Shown: positions 10,881-25,400 of the stretch, piece after piece
Layout of the letters: each line of letters opens with the position of its first letter
Position numbering within the stretch: the first letter of the stretch is position 1
From: Muricea muricata
Lineage: Eukaryota; Cnidaria; Anthozoa; Malacalcyonacea; Plexauridae
DNA: 64,000 bases
Reading direction: 5' to 3'
NCBI GenBank assembly: GCA_963855995.1
Contig: OY979723.1
Coordinates: 9,367,013 to 9,431,012, forward strand
The notes under the pieces: model-generated
The model's database searches: none
What the model saw: the letters and a program-made list of their open reading frames with translations, nothing else
What the model was told of the DNA's origin: nothing
Program-made: the position numbers and the translations under genes

Positions 10881-13410
10881 TTATAAACTTGGCTGAAAGA
10901 CTGCTCAGGACATTCTTCGCATGTTCGAAGTTCCTGTGACCAGAGCACGAATTTTGGAGTCGCCGAGATCTTCGACAGACACAACATTAAAGGGCCAATA
11001 CGCCAGACACATTTTTCAAGACAACACATCCAAAAGTTTTAACTGGAATAACCCCCTCTCTTCAGTTATGTCAGAAACTGTAATGGATTAACTTATTAGA
11101 ACACTTAAAGAAGAAAGCTACAAATACATTTAGCTTATAGGAATTTTTGATATGTTGAACGTAAATATATAATTGTTGTAAATACAGTTTCGGTATAGGT
11201 TTACAAATACAGTATAGTAATTTACAGATCAAAAAGACAAAAACCACTCGTTACAGGAGATACTGTAATAAATTTATTGTTGTTATCATTATTAAGCTCC
11301 ATTTCCTGAGCAATTTTCTTCATTTTTATCAAATTAAATAGTCTGTGAACTCATTTCATTAATTATCATCTGGTACTAACTTTCAGGAAATTGATTCTTA
11401 CAAAAGTTACAACAAAAGTCTGAATGAATGATCTGGAATGTTTACCCGTGAATGACATAAGACAACACGTACAAATCCCCCATGACTATTCTGTCTGTTT
11501 GACTGGAAAAAACTTTGAAATCGATAGTATTAAATAGACCTTTATTGCAAGTAAAAAATGTCTGGGAAATCAATGGCTTCTAGCAAAGTCCATAGCAATG
11601 AGTCGATATTTCTATTTTATGGATTTGCAATTTTTCCCAGCGTTTCTAGTTGCATAACGGACATATTCTATATGAGATGACTTTAAGTGGATGGATAAGA
11701 ATTAAAGTGCAAGAATGATACCAAATTAAGTATGTACCAACGATATAAATACTGATAAGTCCCTCTTAAAGGGTTGGGTTGGTGGTCATTTTATTGGCAT
11801 CTAAGGGGGGCGAGCTCTAAACTCTGGTTAATACCAGGCGATCTAATTGATAAACGAGCGATATCTGCTTGGAATAATAAAGTTCACACATGGTTTTGCA
11901 ATGTACACAGCACACGCTTGGATATTAATTTGTTTGTTTAATGGACAATATGTCGTAATATTTTCAACGGATAATGTCAATATCTGTTCTATTAGTTGTT
12001 TTCATCATGACATCTCCACGATGTCGGGTATGACTCCTGTCGGTTCGAAATTATGGCGGAATGCCTTTCAAGATCTCACTACCGGAACATAGTAATCAAA
12101 TCGTCACAGTCGTTCTGCATCGAGGGTCTTAATGAAGCAAACTTGGGGTTCTTGTTCGAGATACTAGACTGTCTTCATTATTGAAATAACTATAGCCTAG
12201 AAAGATAAAGGTAACGCTGACGCTTTGAGAAAAAGGCCTTTATCTAGAGCTCGGTAACCAAAAAAGGCTTCGATCACGGCCCAGACAAATGGTCTTGGTC
12301 CAAAACGTTCTCATTATCTTTTTCAGGTAGATCACAATGAAGACAGGTTATTGGTGCACTAATGACTTGAGACATTATGCAAGTTGTGTCATCTTCGAGT
12401 CTCCAGCTGAGGGCTATAACGCAAACTGACCCACACTTTCTGTAAAATCATCTTGTCATCGGGTACGTACTGAACTGTGAACTCTACGAACCGGAGTCGC
12501 GCAAGTAAACTGGAATGTCGTATGACGAGAATTATCAGTTCGCAGAACCATCGAGAGGACATGTTGAGAACAGTCGAGAGTCTGTCACAGAAGACAAATT
12601 GAGTTATAGCTCGAAGACTGTTGCTCATAAAATCATATAGCATAAAATAACTAACTTTAACGATGTAGTGTTGTGGTCACGACTCTTCACTTCCAAGCTG
12701 GGAGGCGGGGGCTCAAGCCTTGGTCGGACTCAAGGTTTTGAGATAATTGAGGAGAAAGATCTCTACGGATTGACATGGGTGGTAAGACTACATTTCTCGG
12801 ATAAGGATGTTAACTACCGTACTATAGCTACTTCGGATGCCGTATCAGTTGGGCAACAGCTTTACCGTAGGCAAATTAATCCGCTCACTCGAGAGTGAGG
12901 AGGAACACAATAACATGTTCCCAAGCGAGGGATCCAGTTTTTCGAATCCAAGTCCGTGCACTCCGGTCTTTGCATTGTATGACGCTGATGACGTACTTAA
13001 ATCAAAGCTTAAAACTGCCGTGTTGGATGGGTTGCCCAAAGAGTTAAGAAGGACACAGAAGAGAGGAGATCGATAAAATAACAGACAACGGCAGTCGCAG
13101 AGGTAAAGTAAAGACATCAGGACACTCGTGCAGTCAAAGTACAAGGCATTGTTCCCTGATATTGTCCCCCTCGTTGGATGTGGTTAATAAAACGCACATC
13201 AGGAGGCACACAGTGATCTAAGCAACGTTCTCCCGTGGTATTTTGCGCACATTCTGGCACGCAGAGAAGTTAAAACACAGTTTGACGTATTTCCTATCGC
13301 CAACCTATAAAGAGGCAGGATCATACGCGACACTGCGTTACATTCTGCTCGGAAGCGGAGAGAAGCAAACTTGGCGAAAAGAAGATTTAGATAACTTAAG
13401 ACATTGAAAG

Positions 13411-16400
13411 ATGTGGTCATCAGTCCTGCTCCTTCTCTTAACGGCTTCAGCAGCGAAGACGAATGATTTTTATGGAGATTTTTATGAGGGGTAAGTGAAG
13501 CTAATAATTTTACACAAGACCAATTTATCCGAGCATGTTGATTGTCAATTGCACACAAGACTTTGGATGCTTGATATTTATGTATTATTTTAACAGAATC
13601 GTTTAGCAGAAAATAAGCTTTCTATTTTAAAGTAGTAATATCTTGGTAGTCTTTTAGTAAGAAAATTCCAGCCCTCAATCTGTAATCGCTTTGAAATAAT
13701 TTTAACATGCAATTCACTATTTTGTTCTTCTGTTCAATGTAGCTCAAATGCTCACATTAAATGTTTGCGTTTTTCATTTTGCTGAAACGGAAAAACCTAG
13801 TCACCAATACTGTAATTTAAGGAGATCCAGATATTGATACCTAGTGTAGCAGAACGCAAAGATTAGTTAAGATAAAAAAAGCCCTTGACAACAAACAAAA
13901 AACAACAAACACGTTGTTTGTTGTTGGAGGCACGTTCCTAACTAAGCATTGGTGATATAAAGCCCTTCATAGAAAACTTCCAACATGGCTTTGATTTGAA
14001 TAAGGCGAGAGTTCCTTTATATGGCTTGCTGTCTCTGCCAAAGATGGAGTAATTCGCGGAACAGCGCGTTCAAACGCACGCACGGATATAAACAAAGCGC
14101 GCAAGTGATTATCAAGTGGTTTAAGAACTAAAAATGCCGAAAGGGCTTTCCATGTCCTTATTTTTTTAAGCGTCCCCCACACACACGGATATAAACAAAG
14201 CGCAAGAGTTAATCAAGTGGTTTAGGAACGAAAAATGCCGAAAAGGTATTCTATTGTCCTTATTTTTTTAAGCGTCGGTGGTATCTTAGAGAAGGAAACA
14301 TGGCTAAAACATTGGGTATCAAAATGCTTCATTTAATGAAGTTAGTCGTATATAGGTAAGATTGAAGAAACGAATAAAACATTGATTTGATTTAAAAAGA
14401 AAGCAAAACTTCTTAAACTCTCTTAATCTTGTTTGCTTTCTATATTGTTCCTCTTTCTTACAAGAGTCTTTCATGGCTGGGTCCACGTAGCCCTCTATTC
14501 AGGTAATTATACGAGGAAAACCCACTAGACATTATTTGTTTGCCTTGCACTGTGACTCTGTGTACAAAAGAAGAATCTTTCTCGTTTAAGTCAGCCTTTT
14601 TATCATAATGATACTCCCAGATAAAAGAAGTGGCATTTCGAGATTTTAGCTCCAGCTCACGGATTAACCAACGCGCGCAACCTTTAAACGCCAACGCTCA
14701 CATTTTGCCAAACTTTTAATTTTATAAAGCTTTTCTTGTGATGATTTTATTCCAACCAAAACGCTGATCACATAACAAATACATGGCCTGGAATTAATGT
14801 CGATGCTCTCGTTCCTTATAAAATCCAGTTGTATCGTGTGTCAAGGAAGGTCTGATTGCCCAAGGGTGTGGGAACTGAAGATCACTCTGCCACTAGGTTA
14901 ATTGATGAATATAGGTTGATATAACATTGAGTAACCCTAGCCATTACTCAATATAATCAAGATCATGTCAAGCATGCGCAATTAGAAGCGGAACAAAATT
15001 TAGCAAAGTCATGGATTGAGTCAATGCACATATATATAGTTCCTTGTGCATGGCCCGCCTTAAAATTGTAACGGAAATGACCATTCGCTTAAGGAAACTG
15101 TATTTTTGCATTTTCTTTCCTTTTAAACGTGTAAGGAGGAACTTGGGCTCATTTTCAAACATAAAACCGCTTTATCTACAGTGAATGCGGTAACAATGTG
15201 GGCTCGATGACGTACATATAACTGCTTCACAGTTGTTGACGTGTTTACAAACGACCACAAATACGTCGCCTATTTCATAGTTGTTTATAACGTTGAAAAG
15301 TGTTTATAAACTATCACGAAATATCTTATCATAGAATAAACAATTGATATGAAATCTTAACCTAATTTTTTTGAACTTTGTTTATAAATTGCTCGAAACT
15401 TAGGATTGAATATCTAGCTGAATTGATATCGTATTGTTCACAATTTGAGGTGACAGAAATGTTTGCGTCACAGCATTTGTACCGTTTTCTGTTGTGGATC
15501 AACTGAAACATTGCAAAGTTTCGAGAAGGACATCAAGGACAGATTTTTTGCACTTTATAGAAATGTATGAATTAAAGGAAGAATTTGACGTTACTGCTCA
15601 TCGCGCATCGTTTCGTGACTGTTCCACTGGGTTAATGACGTGCAAGTTATCAGTCAGAGATAAGGAATGAGTAATGACAGTTTAGAATAACCAAACAGGA
15701 ATATTGCGAAATAATTTTGCGATTTGAATTAATTCTTATTTATCTACTTCATTTCCCGATGCTAATCTGCTGTAGATTGTATAAGAACAGGAAATCGATC
15801 TCATTATAAAATTGGAGCATTCAATTCGCGTTTCCTGAGATTAAAGTGCTTTCGGTATAGAAGATGTTGCTCTTTCAATTTAACGCTAATTGCTGTATCT
15901 CATGAATTGCTTCGAATTATGGGCTTAGTTTAACCTGCAATAAATAGGCCTGTAGTATCTTTGGCAAACCAATAATTTCATCATTTTTAACTGATCCAAT
16001 TAAAGTCTGTTGTATGTGCAATGCGAAACGTTTTTCACACTGAACAAAATGTACTATTTCATTAAATTTTGCAACAATTTCGCGACAGTGACAATTCGAT
16101 TGCATTCTTCGTCCTAATCCAATCAATTAACAATATACAGCTTTATAAGACTTCCTGATTAGCTGACTCGCGAACAAAGCAGTTGCTTTACGAAACAAAG
16201 GACATATGACAACGCGATAGTCAACCACAAAAGGCGTTATCATTTCCAGCTTCCCGCACCGTTTGTGTAATTAGAAAAAGATTACGCCGTTCGATAAGTT
16301 GTGTTTTAATAAGACGTCTCTCTCCAAGCCCAGCGAGAACCGCGGAGAAGTCGACAGTGAGGTTTTATTAGCAGGAATACGCCTTGATTGCTCCTGTCTA

Positions 16401-19400
16401 GATGTCGAACTGGGAATATGGTTTTCAGCTCTTTGTGGGTGACCATTGGAAGTCGATCTTTTAATAAGTACAACTCGACGACGCGCAGACAAAAGCTTGC
16501 ATTGTACATAAGGCAAAAATGCGCAGAATTCTTTTATTGAATGCAAAAAATGTATTTCAAAAGGAAAATATGCTTCTAAGTAGATGCAATTCTTGATAAA
16601 CCCACGCAGATGCATACCAAAGATCGACTGAATTTAATTTACCGGTATCTAGAAAATTCAACTGCTTGAAATGTCAACGAGACGAATCTATCAAGTCATT
16701 CATACTTGAGAAAGCGTGGATTTTTTTGAAACCACGAAAGATCCCCGCTCGATTAGTGTACTCTTTGAATTTAATTTGTAACTCACCATGATCAATTTTT
16801 TTATGTGGCATATGCTGTCTGCTTTATTCTATGGCCACATTGGTTTGTTTATTATTTCAAGAAGGGTAGCCTGCTCGCAGACCCCGCCTGAAAATTAAAC
16901 GGGAAATTACGGATCATGCGACGAGTTTTGTCAGTAGAATTCGCGCTCCCCTGGGTTGAAAATAAAAAATTAAGCAAGGGTGGCGCAAACGGTTAAAGCG
17001 TGTTATGTCTCTCACCACTGAAAAGCACTCATGCTAGATCAGGCGATCGCGTCGTTAATCTCTCCCGTGCTCCGAGGGTTTTTCTCCGCGTACACGGATT
17101 TTCCTTTCTTTCATGCCGATGTCTATAGTGTTCCTGTGTTGCTTTCAAAGTTAGTGGATTTCAATGCCATATGCTAATTTCTCCACCTGCAGTGTAAGAA
17201 ATGATTGATTGTTAATTACTTGCTTATACAACTCATTACAAGTGAATTTCAGCTCAGCAGTTTGTTTGCACAGTCGAGTTAGGGTCAAGCGTCGCTAGGC
17301 ACACAAGAATTCTCATACAGCTGCATTCACACTCACAGATTAGAACCATTAACCACATTGGTAGCATGCTTAAAAAAGACATTCACCGACGCAGTCCATA
17401 ATCCTGAGACCACTCACACCCAATACGAATAATGTTAAATGTGGTGTAACATCCTTAAAGCATGAACCTTGGGCGATTATCATTACACACACGGCTTGAC
17501 CCAGAAAAAAAACTCACAAAATTCTAGCCTAAACTAGCTTCCACGTTTACGCCTAATATCAGATCGAGAGCCTACCACCGTTTCGAATGGTTCTTTCTTC
17601 AAAGCATCATTCTAGTTTTTGAAATACTGGTCACTGACAGACAGGCCTGATAAGCACCCTAATGTTTCGATGTGGTTTCTTAAAAATGCTAGAGCATAGA
17701 TATTACTGGAGTGTATGGACCATTATTGCCTTATTTAATAGCGATCGGAGCAGATTGTTTGTGAAACAATGGTTGTACATGTATGAATTTTGGTACTGTA
17801 CAAAAATAACTTCTGCAAACTGGCTTTGCTAACTGGGGAAAGCTTTCTTCTCATAACGTTTAATCAGACGTTCAATTCAGTATTTTTTCATTTCGCTATG
17901 ACAGAACGCTCAGAGAATTGGGCTTTAGTTGCCGGTATGGATGACGTCATAGCAAGGCGTACTCACGTCTTACAACATCTGATCTGTCTAGACTACGACA
18001 ACAACATGCAGAGCAGGTTGCCAACCTTTTTTCATGTATTATACATCCATGCATGTATGGTTGTTCTATAGAACGTACAAAACTAGGCAGCATCTGTTTG
18101 GGAGGCAGTTGGTCTGGTAAAATGTCATTATATACATGTGTTAATTAACTAAAAAGTTAATAACGACCTGTCGTTGCAGTCACAAAGATATCAGGCGAAT
18201 TAATAAGATAGCCCTATCCACCAGCTGTTCGAAATAATATTCATGTCTGCATTGTTAATTACATACAGCGCAAATGGCCTTATAATTGACTTAAGGTAGA
18301 TGTGTCTGCATTGGTAAGAACGTGATATTGCCAAGGTCAGTGGAGCTCATTGAGCTGCAAACATTGCTTAATTCAAATCACAATGACGAAAGAGAAATTT
18401 ACAAATCCCACAAAGAAATTTAAACATGCCCCCGTCCAAAATCACAATCTTTTGCCTTTTGCTTGGAGCCGAAAATCTTGACAATTACCTGAAACTCGGC
18501 TGTTTTTCTGCATGCTGACATATACCCTTCTCCCCATCCTCTTTCATCAGGGAGCAACTAAAGTACATGTCACATCGAAAGTAGCAATCATTCGGCCTTA
18601 TTTATAGCTACATGATATAATTAATGTTAGACATATCATTATTGTCAAGTTTGATGTGATCGTTAGAATACTAAGCCATCATATCGGACATTGACCTTTC
18701 TGAGATAGAAATCTGGTTGCTTATCTGATTAGAATACAATTATAGGATTCTCACAAATCTTTTGAAAAAATTCTTTTCTTTAATAGTAATGCAAATATTA
18801 TGTATTTTATTTGTAAATGGACTCTAAATCACATTAACAAACTAAATGTACGTTGACACAATATTTAAATTCAACTTGTAAATTATTTGTAAAATATTTC
18901 TAATAGTTTCTAGACCATAGTTTATATATAGGATGTGAGAAAGTTATGAAAATCAATTTTTCAATTTGATGCTTTTACATACTACGTAAATTCTGGATTA
19001 CAAATTATTGCCAACATTTTGCAAACAATTTACAAGTTACATTAAATGTACACACTATGTCGATGCATATTTTGTCTGAAAATGTGATTTACAGTCTAAT
19101 TTACAGATAAAGTGACGGTTATTTACATACAGTGAGGTAAAATTCCAAAAGAATTATTGGAGTAAATATGCGAAAATTAACATTGGGGAAATTAGATGAT
19201 ATGTAAGGATTCGATAAATGTCATAGTTCATTTGTATTTCAGAAAAACTACTGATGCTCTAGCCTTTATATGCAAGGACTCTTAGTGAAGTAGCAATTTC
19301 TAATCCATTTCAGAGATCAAGTCATTCGTGTGCTACCAGACACAGAAAGCAAAGTTGAGGATACTAAGAAAATTTATAAAGAACCAGGACTGGAAAAGGT

Positions 19401-22400
19401 AAGGCATTATTGGTTCAACACGATGTGCTGATATAAAATAATAATATATTTGTATATGATATAAAAAACGTGCTACAATTTATAACACACATGTTATAAA
19501 ATACAATTAATAACATACATGTTAAGAAAATCAAAGTATAATTTTGTGAAAACGAAAATTCATCATCGCAAAGCCTTTTGAGCCGTAAGCTCGGATCTCA
19601 GTGTTAATAAGAATGCAACTAATTTGAATTCTAATTTGAAATAATGGTATTTACGGACCGAAAGCATTGCGATGATAAATTTACATGTTATTTCCCCAAA
19701 ATTATACTTTGATTGACAATCGCCATGCAAACATACAAGGAACTTACTACATAAAAAGAAGTTGCGACAGGGAAGAGGATTATCAGTTTATGTTTCGCTA
19801 ACTCAGGGGTAATAGGGTTCAGAGTTAGATATAAGGTTTAGTATAAGGGTTGGAGAGACATAATTTGATTGCCGGGGAGAGAAACAGGACATTGATCCCA
19901 ATGCTAACACGACACAAAATAATGCTTATGACAAAAAAAAGTTAAGTTAGTTAAGGGTAGTTGCGACGTCACCGGCGTGAGAGTCGAAGAACTAGATTGA
20001 TGGTTAAATATCGATGAAAGATGATCAATGAAAGATGATTAAAATCAGAAGATCTTCAGTGAAAACTTATCAAGTTTTATACTATGAAAATAAAGCCGGT
20101 CATATCATGTTGTATATCATGTTTAGTCTCTGTATTTCTACACAACTGGTTATTTCACAACTTCAGAAACGAAAACTACTGTATTGATCGAGACTAGAAG
20201 GAAATCACGTTAACCAGAGTTAAGTTAACCTGTTGTTGAGCTAGTAGCCCATGGATGATTTAACATGGAAGGGTAGAGTGAGATAAAGACAGGCTCAGAA
20301 GGAACATAAATTAGAGGATACAAAGAACGTGTAAATGACTGAATACATAAACGGAAGGAAAGAAAAAAAATATAAAAAAAACAAATATAGAAATACACGA
20401 GAAAGAAAAGATTTTGAAGAATCACAGATTTCTGAATGTCAGGCCTGTCATGTTTAATAATATCTATCTTAGCGTATATAGGTGCATGTGGTTGCTAGCT
20501 CGACGTAATATTTACTTATCGCCCCTAGCAACAATTCTTAATGCAACGGATGCAAAATTAAGCAGTATTTTGACCTCTAAGGTTATGGGTACACAGTGTC
20601 GTTTTCGAGCGTTTTCATTCGAAACTATTTCATGACATAATTTAATGAATACCAGCATAAACCTAGCTACTGGACAAAAACTAAACACTTCGTGCGATGA
20701 GAATTTTAATTGTTCACATCGTTTTCATTTTGACTGTTGTGAAAACGCTCGGAAACGACCTCGTGACGGTGCGCACATAATCTACTTTCGAAACATGGGA
20801 GTGAGTGGATTAACGGAGAATCACCTTGATCACCGACGTTAATGTAAAACTCTGTATGACCAATCCACTCGATGACATCGTCCAAAAGAGGAAATCGCTC
20901 TTACACTCGCTCGTGCGAATCCATGGCCTCAATTTCGCTACAACCATAGCTGTATCATGCGGAGATCTTATCAAACTTGTACAGTTGTTGATTTGTACCT
21001 TAGAGGGGGCTGTAGTGTTAGTTAAATACACACGACGGGAGCCGTAGCATGATTAAACCTGACTGACCAGAGGGTACTACGGTGATTGTCAAACAAATAG
21101 AAGTATGCAATTAATTTCAACCCCGAAGTTGGCGGAGTTTCACGCTGTTTTGAAACAAACGAGAACTTTCACATCTGATAAAAACCCACTCGAATGTCAC
21201 AACTTGGGAGACATTTCATTTATCATTACAAAACGTATAAGGAATAACTTAGGAGAAGTCCCAGTGTGTCCGAAGTTCCCAAAACACGTTTGGTGATATA
21301 TATATATAATAATACTAATGTATACACAAAATCTGCAAACTTTGTATGGCAATGTTCTGCACAAATTTTATAACAATTTACTAATTTCACTGCTGTGGTG
21401 ATTTATTTATTTCTCATGTGGTAGTTTAAAATTTATTTTGAAATGCAAATCGTCTATTGCTCTACAGCCTCCACTGATACCCCCAGTGTCGGTAAAGCAG
21501 CTGAAAGCACACAAAACGATCCAGTTTGTCGAGGTAGTGAAAAGATCCTTCGATGTTGAGTGCTCCAAGGAAAATTAGTATTTCAAAGCAAACTAGAACA
21601 AAGTCAAACTATCCACAGGCCTATCATACTGCACTCGTGAGGATCAGTAAAGCTGATCCTCGAAACAACTGAACTAACGATGCTGAAATACCAATACCAA
21701 TACCAATAGTAATAATAACTGATGAAATAATAGTAGCATTAATACTGAAATACTAACAATAATAATACTGAAAATAATAATATACTCATAAATAATAACA
21801 ATACTAAAATAATAATACTGAAATAATAATACTCATAATAACATAATGACAATACTGAAATAATAATACTCATAATAACATAATAATAATACTGAAATAA
21901 TAATACTAATAATAACAATACTGAAATAATAATATTGAAATAATAATACTAGTAATAACAATACTGAAATAATAATACTGATAATAACAACACTGAAATA
22001 ATAATACTAAAAATCATATAATAATACTGAAATAGTAATACTAGTAATAATATAATAACACTAAAATAATAATTCATGTTTTCATTTATAATGAACAACC
22101 TGAGTGGATGTATTTTAAAAATCACATTACAAATGTGAATACAATTTTACCAAGACAAAGCGTCTTTTGCAGAATCTGAGTTGTCCCCAAAACTACATGT
22201 CTGCATCCCACCCAACACATCTGGAATGTCCAACTCCCTTAAAAATGCTCCAACCGGCATGACACAACACAGACACAACCAACTACCAATGGAACAACCT
22301 TTGTTGAAACTCGGTGACGTTTTGTGATTTCTTTAACCAAAGGAGAGTAGTTGGTAATTTTCTCATCCTCTTTATTCACCACATTTTTATCCCATGGTAC

Positions 22401-25400
22401 AGAGAGGTCAACAAAGGTCCACCAAATAATAATACTACTAATAATACTGAAATAATAATACTAATCATAATATAATACTGAAATTATGCTGCAACGTATA
22501 ATAATACTTTTTATTGATATAATACTGCATGAAATAAGCATGATTTAACATCATGAAACAATCATGAAGGAATAGTTTGATTACTTATAGTTTTTCGTAC
22601 CGGGCTACTTTACTCAACGATTTCCAATGCTAATATTCAAAATAATCACTTACACTAGCTGGATTCGTGGCTGCCAACATTTCGTCCAAATCATCCGGCA
22701 GATATCTACGCGAAGAAAAAGGAACTCCCAATCATCAAAGAATTCCTGACAAATAGAAGTATATCTTACTCAATCTTGGTAAAGAACGTTACTGAAGCGC
22801 TTCTCAAACAGAGAACGATGAAAAGAAGACAAAGATATCATAAAGGAGTATATGACTATCAGAAATTTCATCCCTTGGACGAGGTGAGGGAAGCACGAGT
22901 TCATGGCCCAAGTGCAATTAGCGAGTTTGCTCTCAGCGAACTGCATGTGTCACTGTGGCCCCGTCCACACGTATGCGGATATTTTTGAAAACGGAGGTTT
23001 TTCCCTCCGTTTTGGCTTTGCGTCCACACGTAAACGGCGTTTTCGGCGAGTGAAAACGGAGGTTTTCGAAAACGCTCTTCAGAGTGGAGGTTTTCGAAAA
23101 CGCCGTTTTTGCGTTTACGTGTGGACGGGTGAAAACGGAGGTTTTCGAAAACGATGACGCAACTGGAGCCTGCGATCGTTTGGACGATCTCATATTACTA
23201 GACAATGCGCATGCTCCACATCGGGCGCAATCATATTTCCTCCGTTTTTGTGTTTACGTGTGGACGGGCGAAAACGATTCGAATACGCTACGTGTGGATG
23301 CGAATTTTTTCAAAAACGGAGAAAAAAAATCCGTTTTTAAAAATATCCGCATACGTGTGGACAGGGCCTGTGACAATCCATAACGTATATTGTAGAAATG
23401 TCTTCAACACAATGAGATTGTCGAATTCAATGATGGAATTTGCCTGAATCTATGGATTTACCAGACATTTTCCATAGTATACCGATAATATAACAATTTT
23501 TATCGCTGGCGAGGTGGTTAGACCACGGGTGCGACTTATAAACTTCTCTGCAGTTGAAAAGAGTACTGGTCAACGCTCTGTCGAGAGTCGTGGGTTTTCT
23601 CCGGCTACTTTGGTTTCTACCCACAGACAAAGTTGACAGGGTAGGGTGGGGTTAGGTAACACGGGCCCACAGTAATTGGCTAACGCTATTGTGGTGACCC
23701 TGCCCTTTAAGGAAGCTTAATAAAAAAAATATGATTGAAAAAAATACAACTTGATTGTCAAGTTCCATAGATGATCTCTCTTATGTTTCGAGGATTATAC
23801 ACAGAAGAATATATTCAATTGCATCTACGTTCTGCCTGTCGACCTCTCTTTTGTATTGGGAAAGTGTCATAAGCCTACATGAAAAGTCATGAAATCGACT
23901 ATTACGTTATGCACATGAGCTTTGTACAAATTGAAGAAAAAAGTAATTTAAAAATAATTGCCAGCCCAGACAGAAAAAAATGCCCAGACTTTCAAGGACC
24001 TTAGAGATTTTCAAGAGTTCGTACATTGTAAAGAAATGCATTTTCAAAGCATTGAGTTGCACCTCAAAAATAAGTTATCTACCTAAATAACAACAATACT
24101 ATCATTTTCTTGCAGATTCATGAAGAGATCAATAAACTACACTCTACTTATCCCAACGTAACAGAAGTCTTTAGCCTGGGACAATCTTACGAGAAACGTG
24201 AAATGAAGGCGATCAAGGTAACTGAAACCGGTTCTTGTTTCTCTTTGTTCTTCAACTCTTGCGAGAAGGTTAGGCTCAGCATTTCAGCAAGGAACAATGT
24301 GAAAACAATCTACTTTTGTCACAGATTTCTTCCGTGGACACGGCGAAGAGAAACAGGCGAATTTTTTTCATAGAATGTGGAACGCACGCTAGAGAGTGGT
24401 TGTCTCCTGCTACATGCATGTGGCTCATTAAAACGGTAATCAGCATGCGATTAAATAAAGCAATTAATGTGAATTTTCTACTCTTGACGGATGGTAATAA
24501 GTGGATTATCGGTAAATCTTCTTGATAGCTGATGCCAGTGCGGTCAGAACTAGTTTCCATCTACGAAATTGATGTGAGGCCACTCTATTCCACTTAAAAT
24601 TGTCGCCAATCTGTTGCTATCTTTTCGTCTTTAGTAATATATCTCGTATAATCTTGTATTCACTCAATAAGAACGAAGAGCTAGCAACAGATTACCGACG
24701 ATGTTGAGTGGACTAGAAGGAGTTCACGTCAATGTCATAGATGGAAATTGTGCTGACCTGCTACTGTGAAGATTCCTGACAAATCCACTCGTTCACATCG
24801 TCCGAAAGAGAGAATGTTGGACTGAAATCTTCTGCCTACTCGTAGTTTAATGTTCTATCTTTCTCAGATTTTGAAGGATCGTGTTTCTGAGGATAAACAT
24901 AAACGAAGAGAAAGATTGTGTCATAAGATTGATTGGGTTATTGTTCCTGTGCTAAATGTGGATGGATATGTACACTCATGGTCAAAGGTAGGTCCAAATT
25001 AATAGTTACTCCAGTTTATAAACATTCATCCAGAATTACCCTTGAAGTCTATTAAGCAATTGTATGTGTAACTCTGCTCTATCCTAGACATGTATTACCG
25101 ACTTCTTCATAAGATTAATATCCTCCATCATCCATCTCTCTATCTATCTATCCACCAATACCCATACTCATCCATTCGTTCATCCATCCACTCACCCATG
25201 CACCTTCTTACCCATGCTAACTCCCATACATTTTTTCTATAACCATGATCAACTTCAGCTGGTTGAAAAGATATTCACGTTTCTACTCGTTCGACTAGCC
25301 ATTAGACTTCAATTTGTAATTATTTATAGAGGGGCTATGACAAAAAGAGAATGCATGAAATTCTAATTCCACTAAAGATTAAAGTACATACAATATATTT

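Larger units (their letters stand above)
5759..13410. other. Gene-free spacer between the two carboxypeptidase genes
   Basis: No convincing coding exon is visible on either strand. The interval holds the foldback element at 6170-6740, a transposon ORF fragment near 7668, a hairpin at 8668-8828, degenerate tandem repeats at about 9100-9790 and a partial MITE at 10804. The last several hundred bases before 13,411 should contain the gene B promoter, but no clear TATA or other core element was identified. Confidence 0.6.

Noticed and set aside
12668-13076. Open frames upstream of gene B that might be coding exons
   Set aside because: Overlapping frames on both strands give no recognised domain, no splice-consistent link to gene B and no start context; probably decayed repeat sequence.
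22903-23383. Overlapping frames of about 80-100 codons in both orientations
   Set aside because: They arise from the repetitive interior of the terminal-repeat element, which gives the same Arg/Phe/Asn-rich words in several frames.
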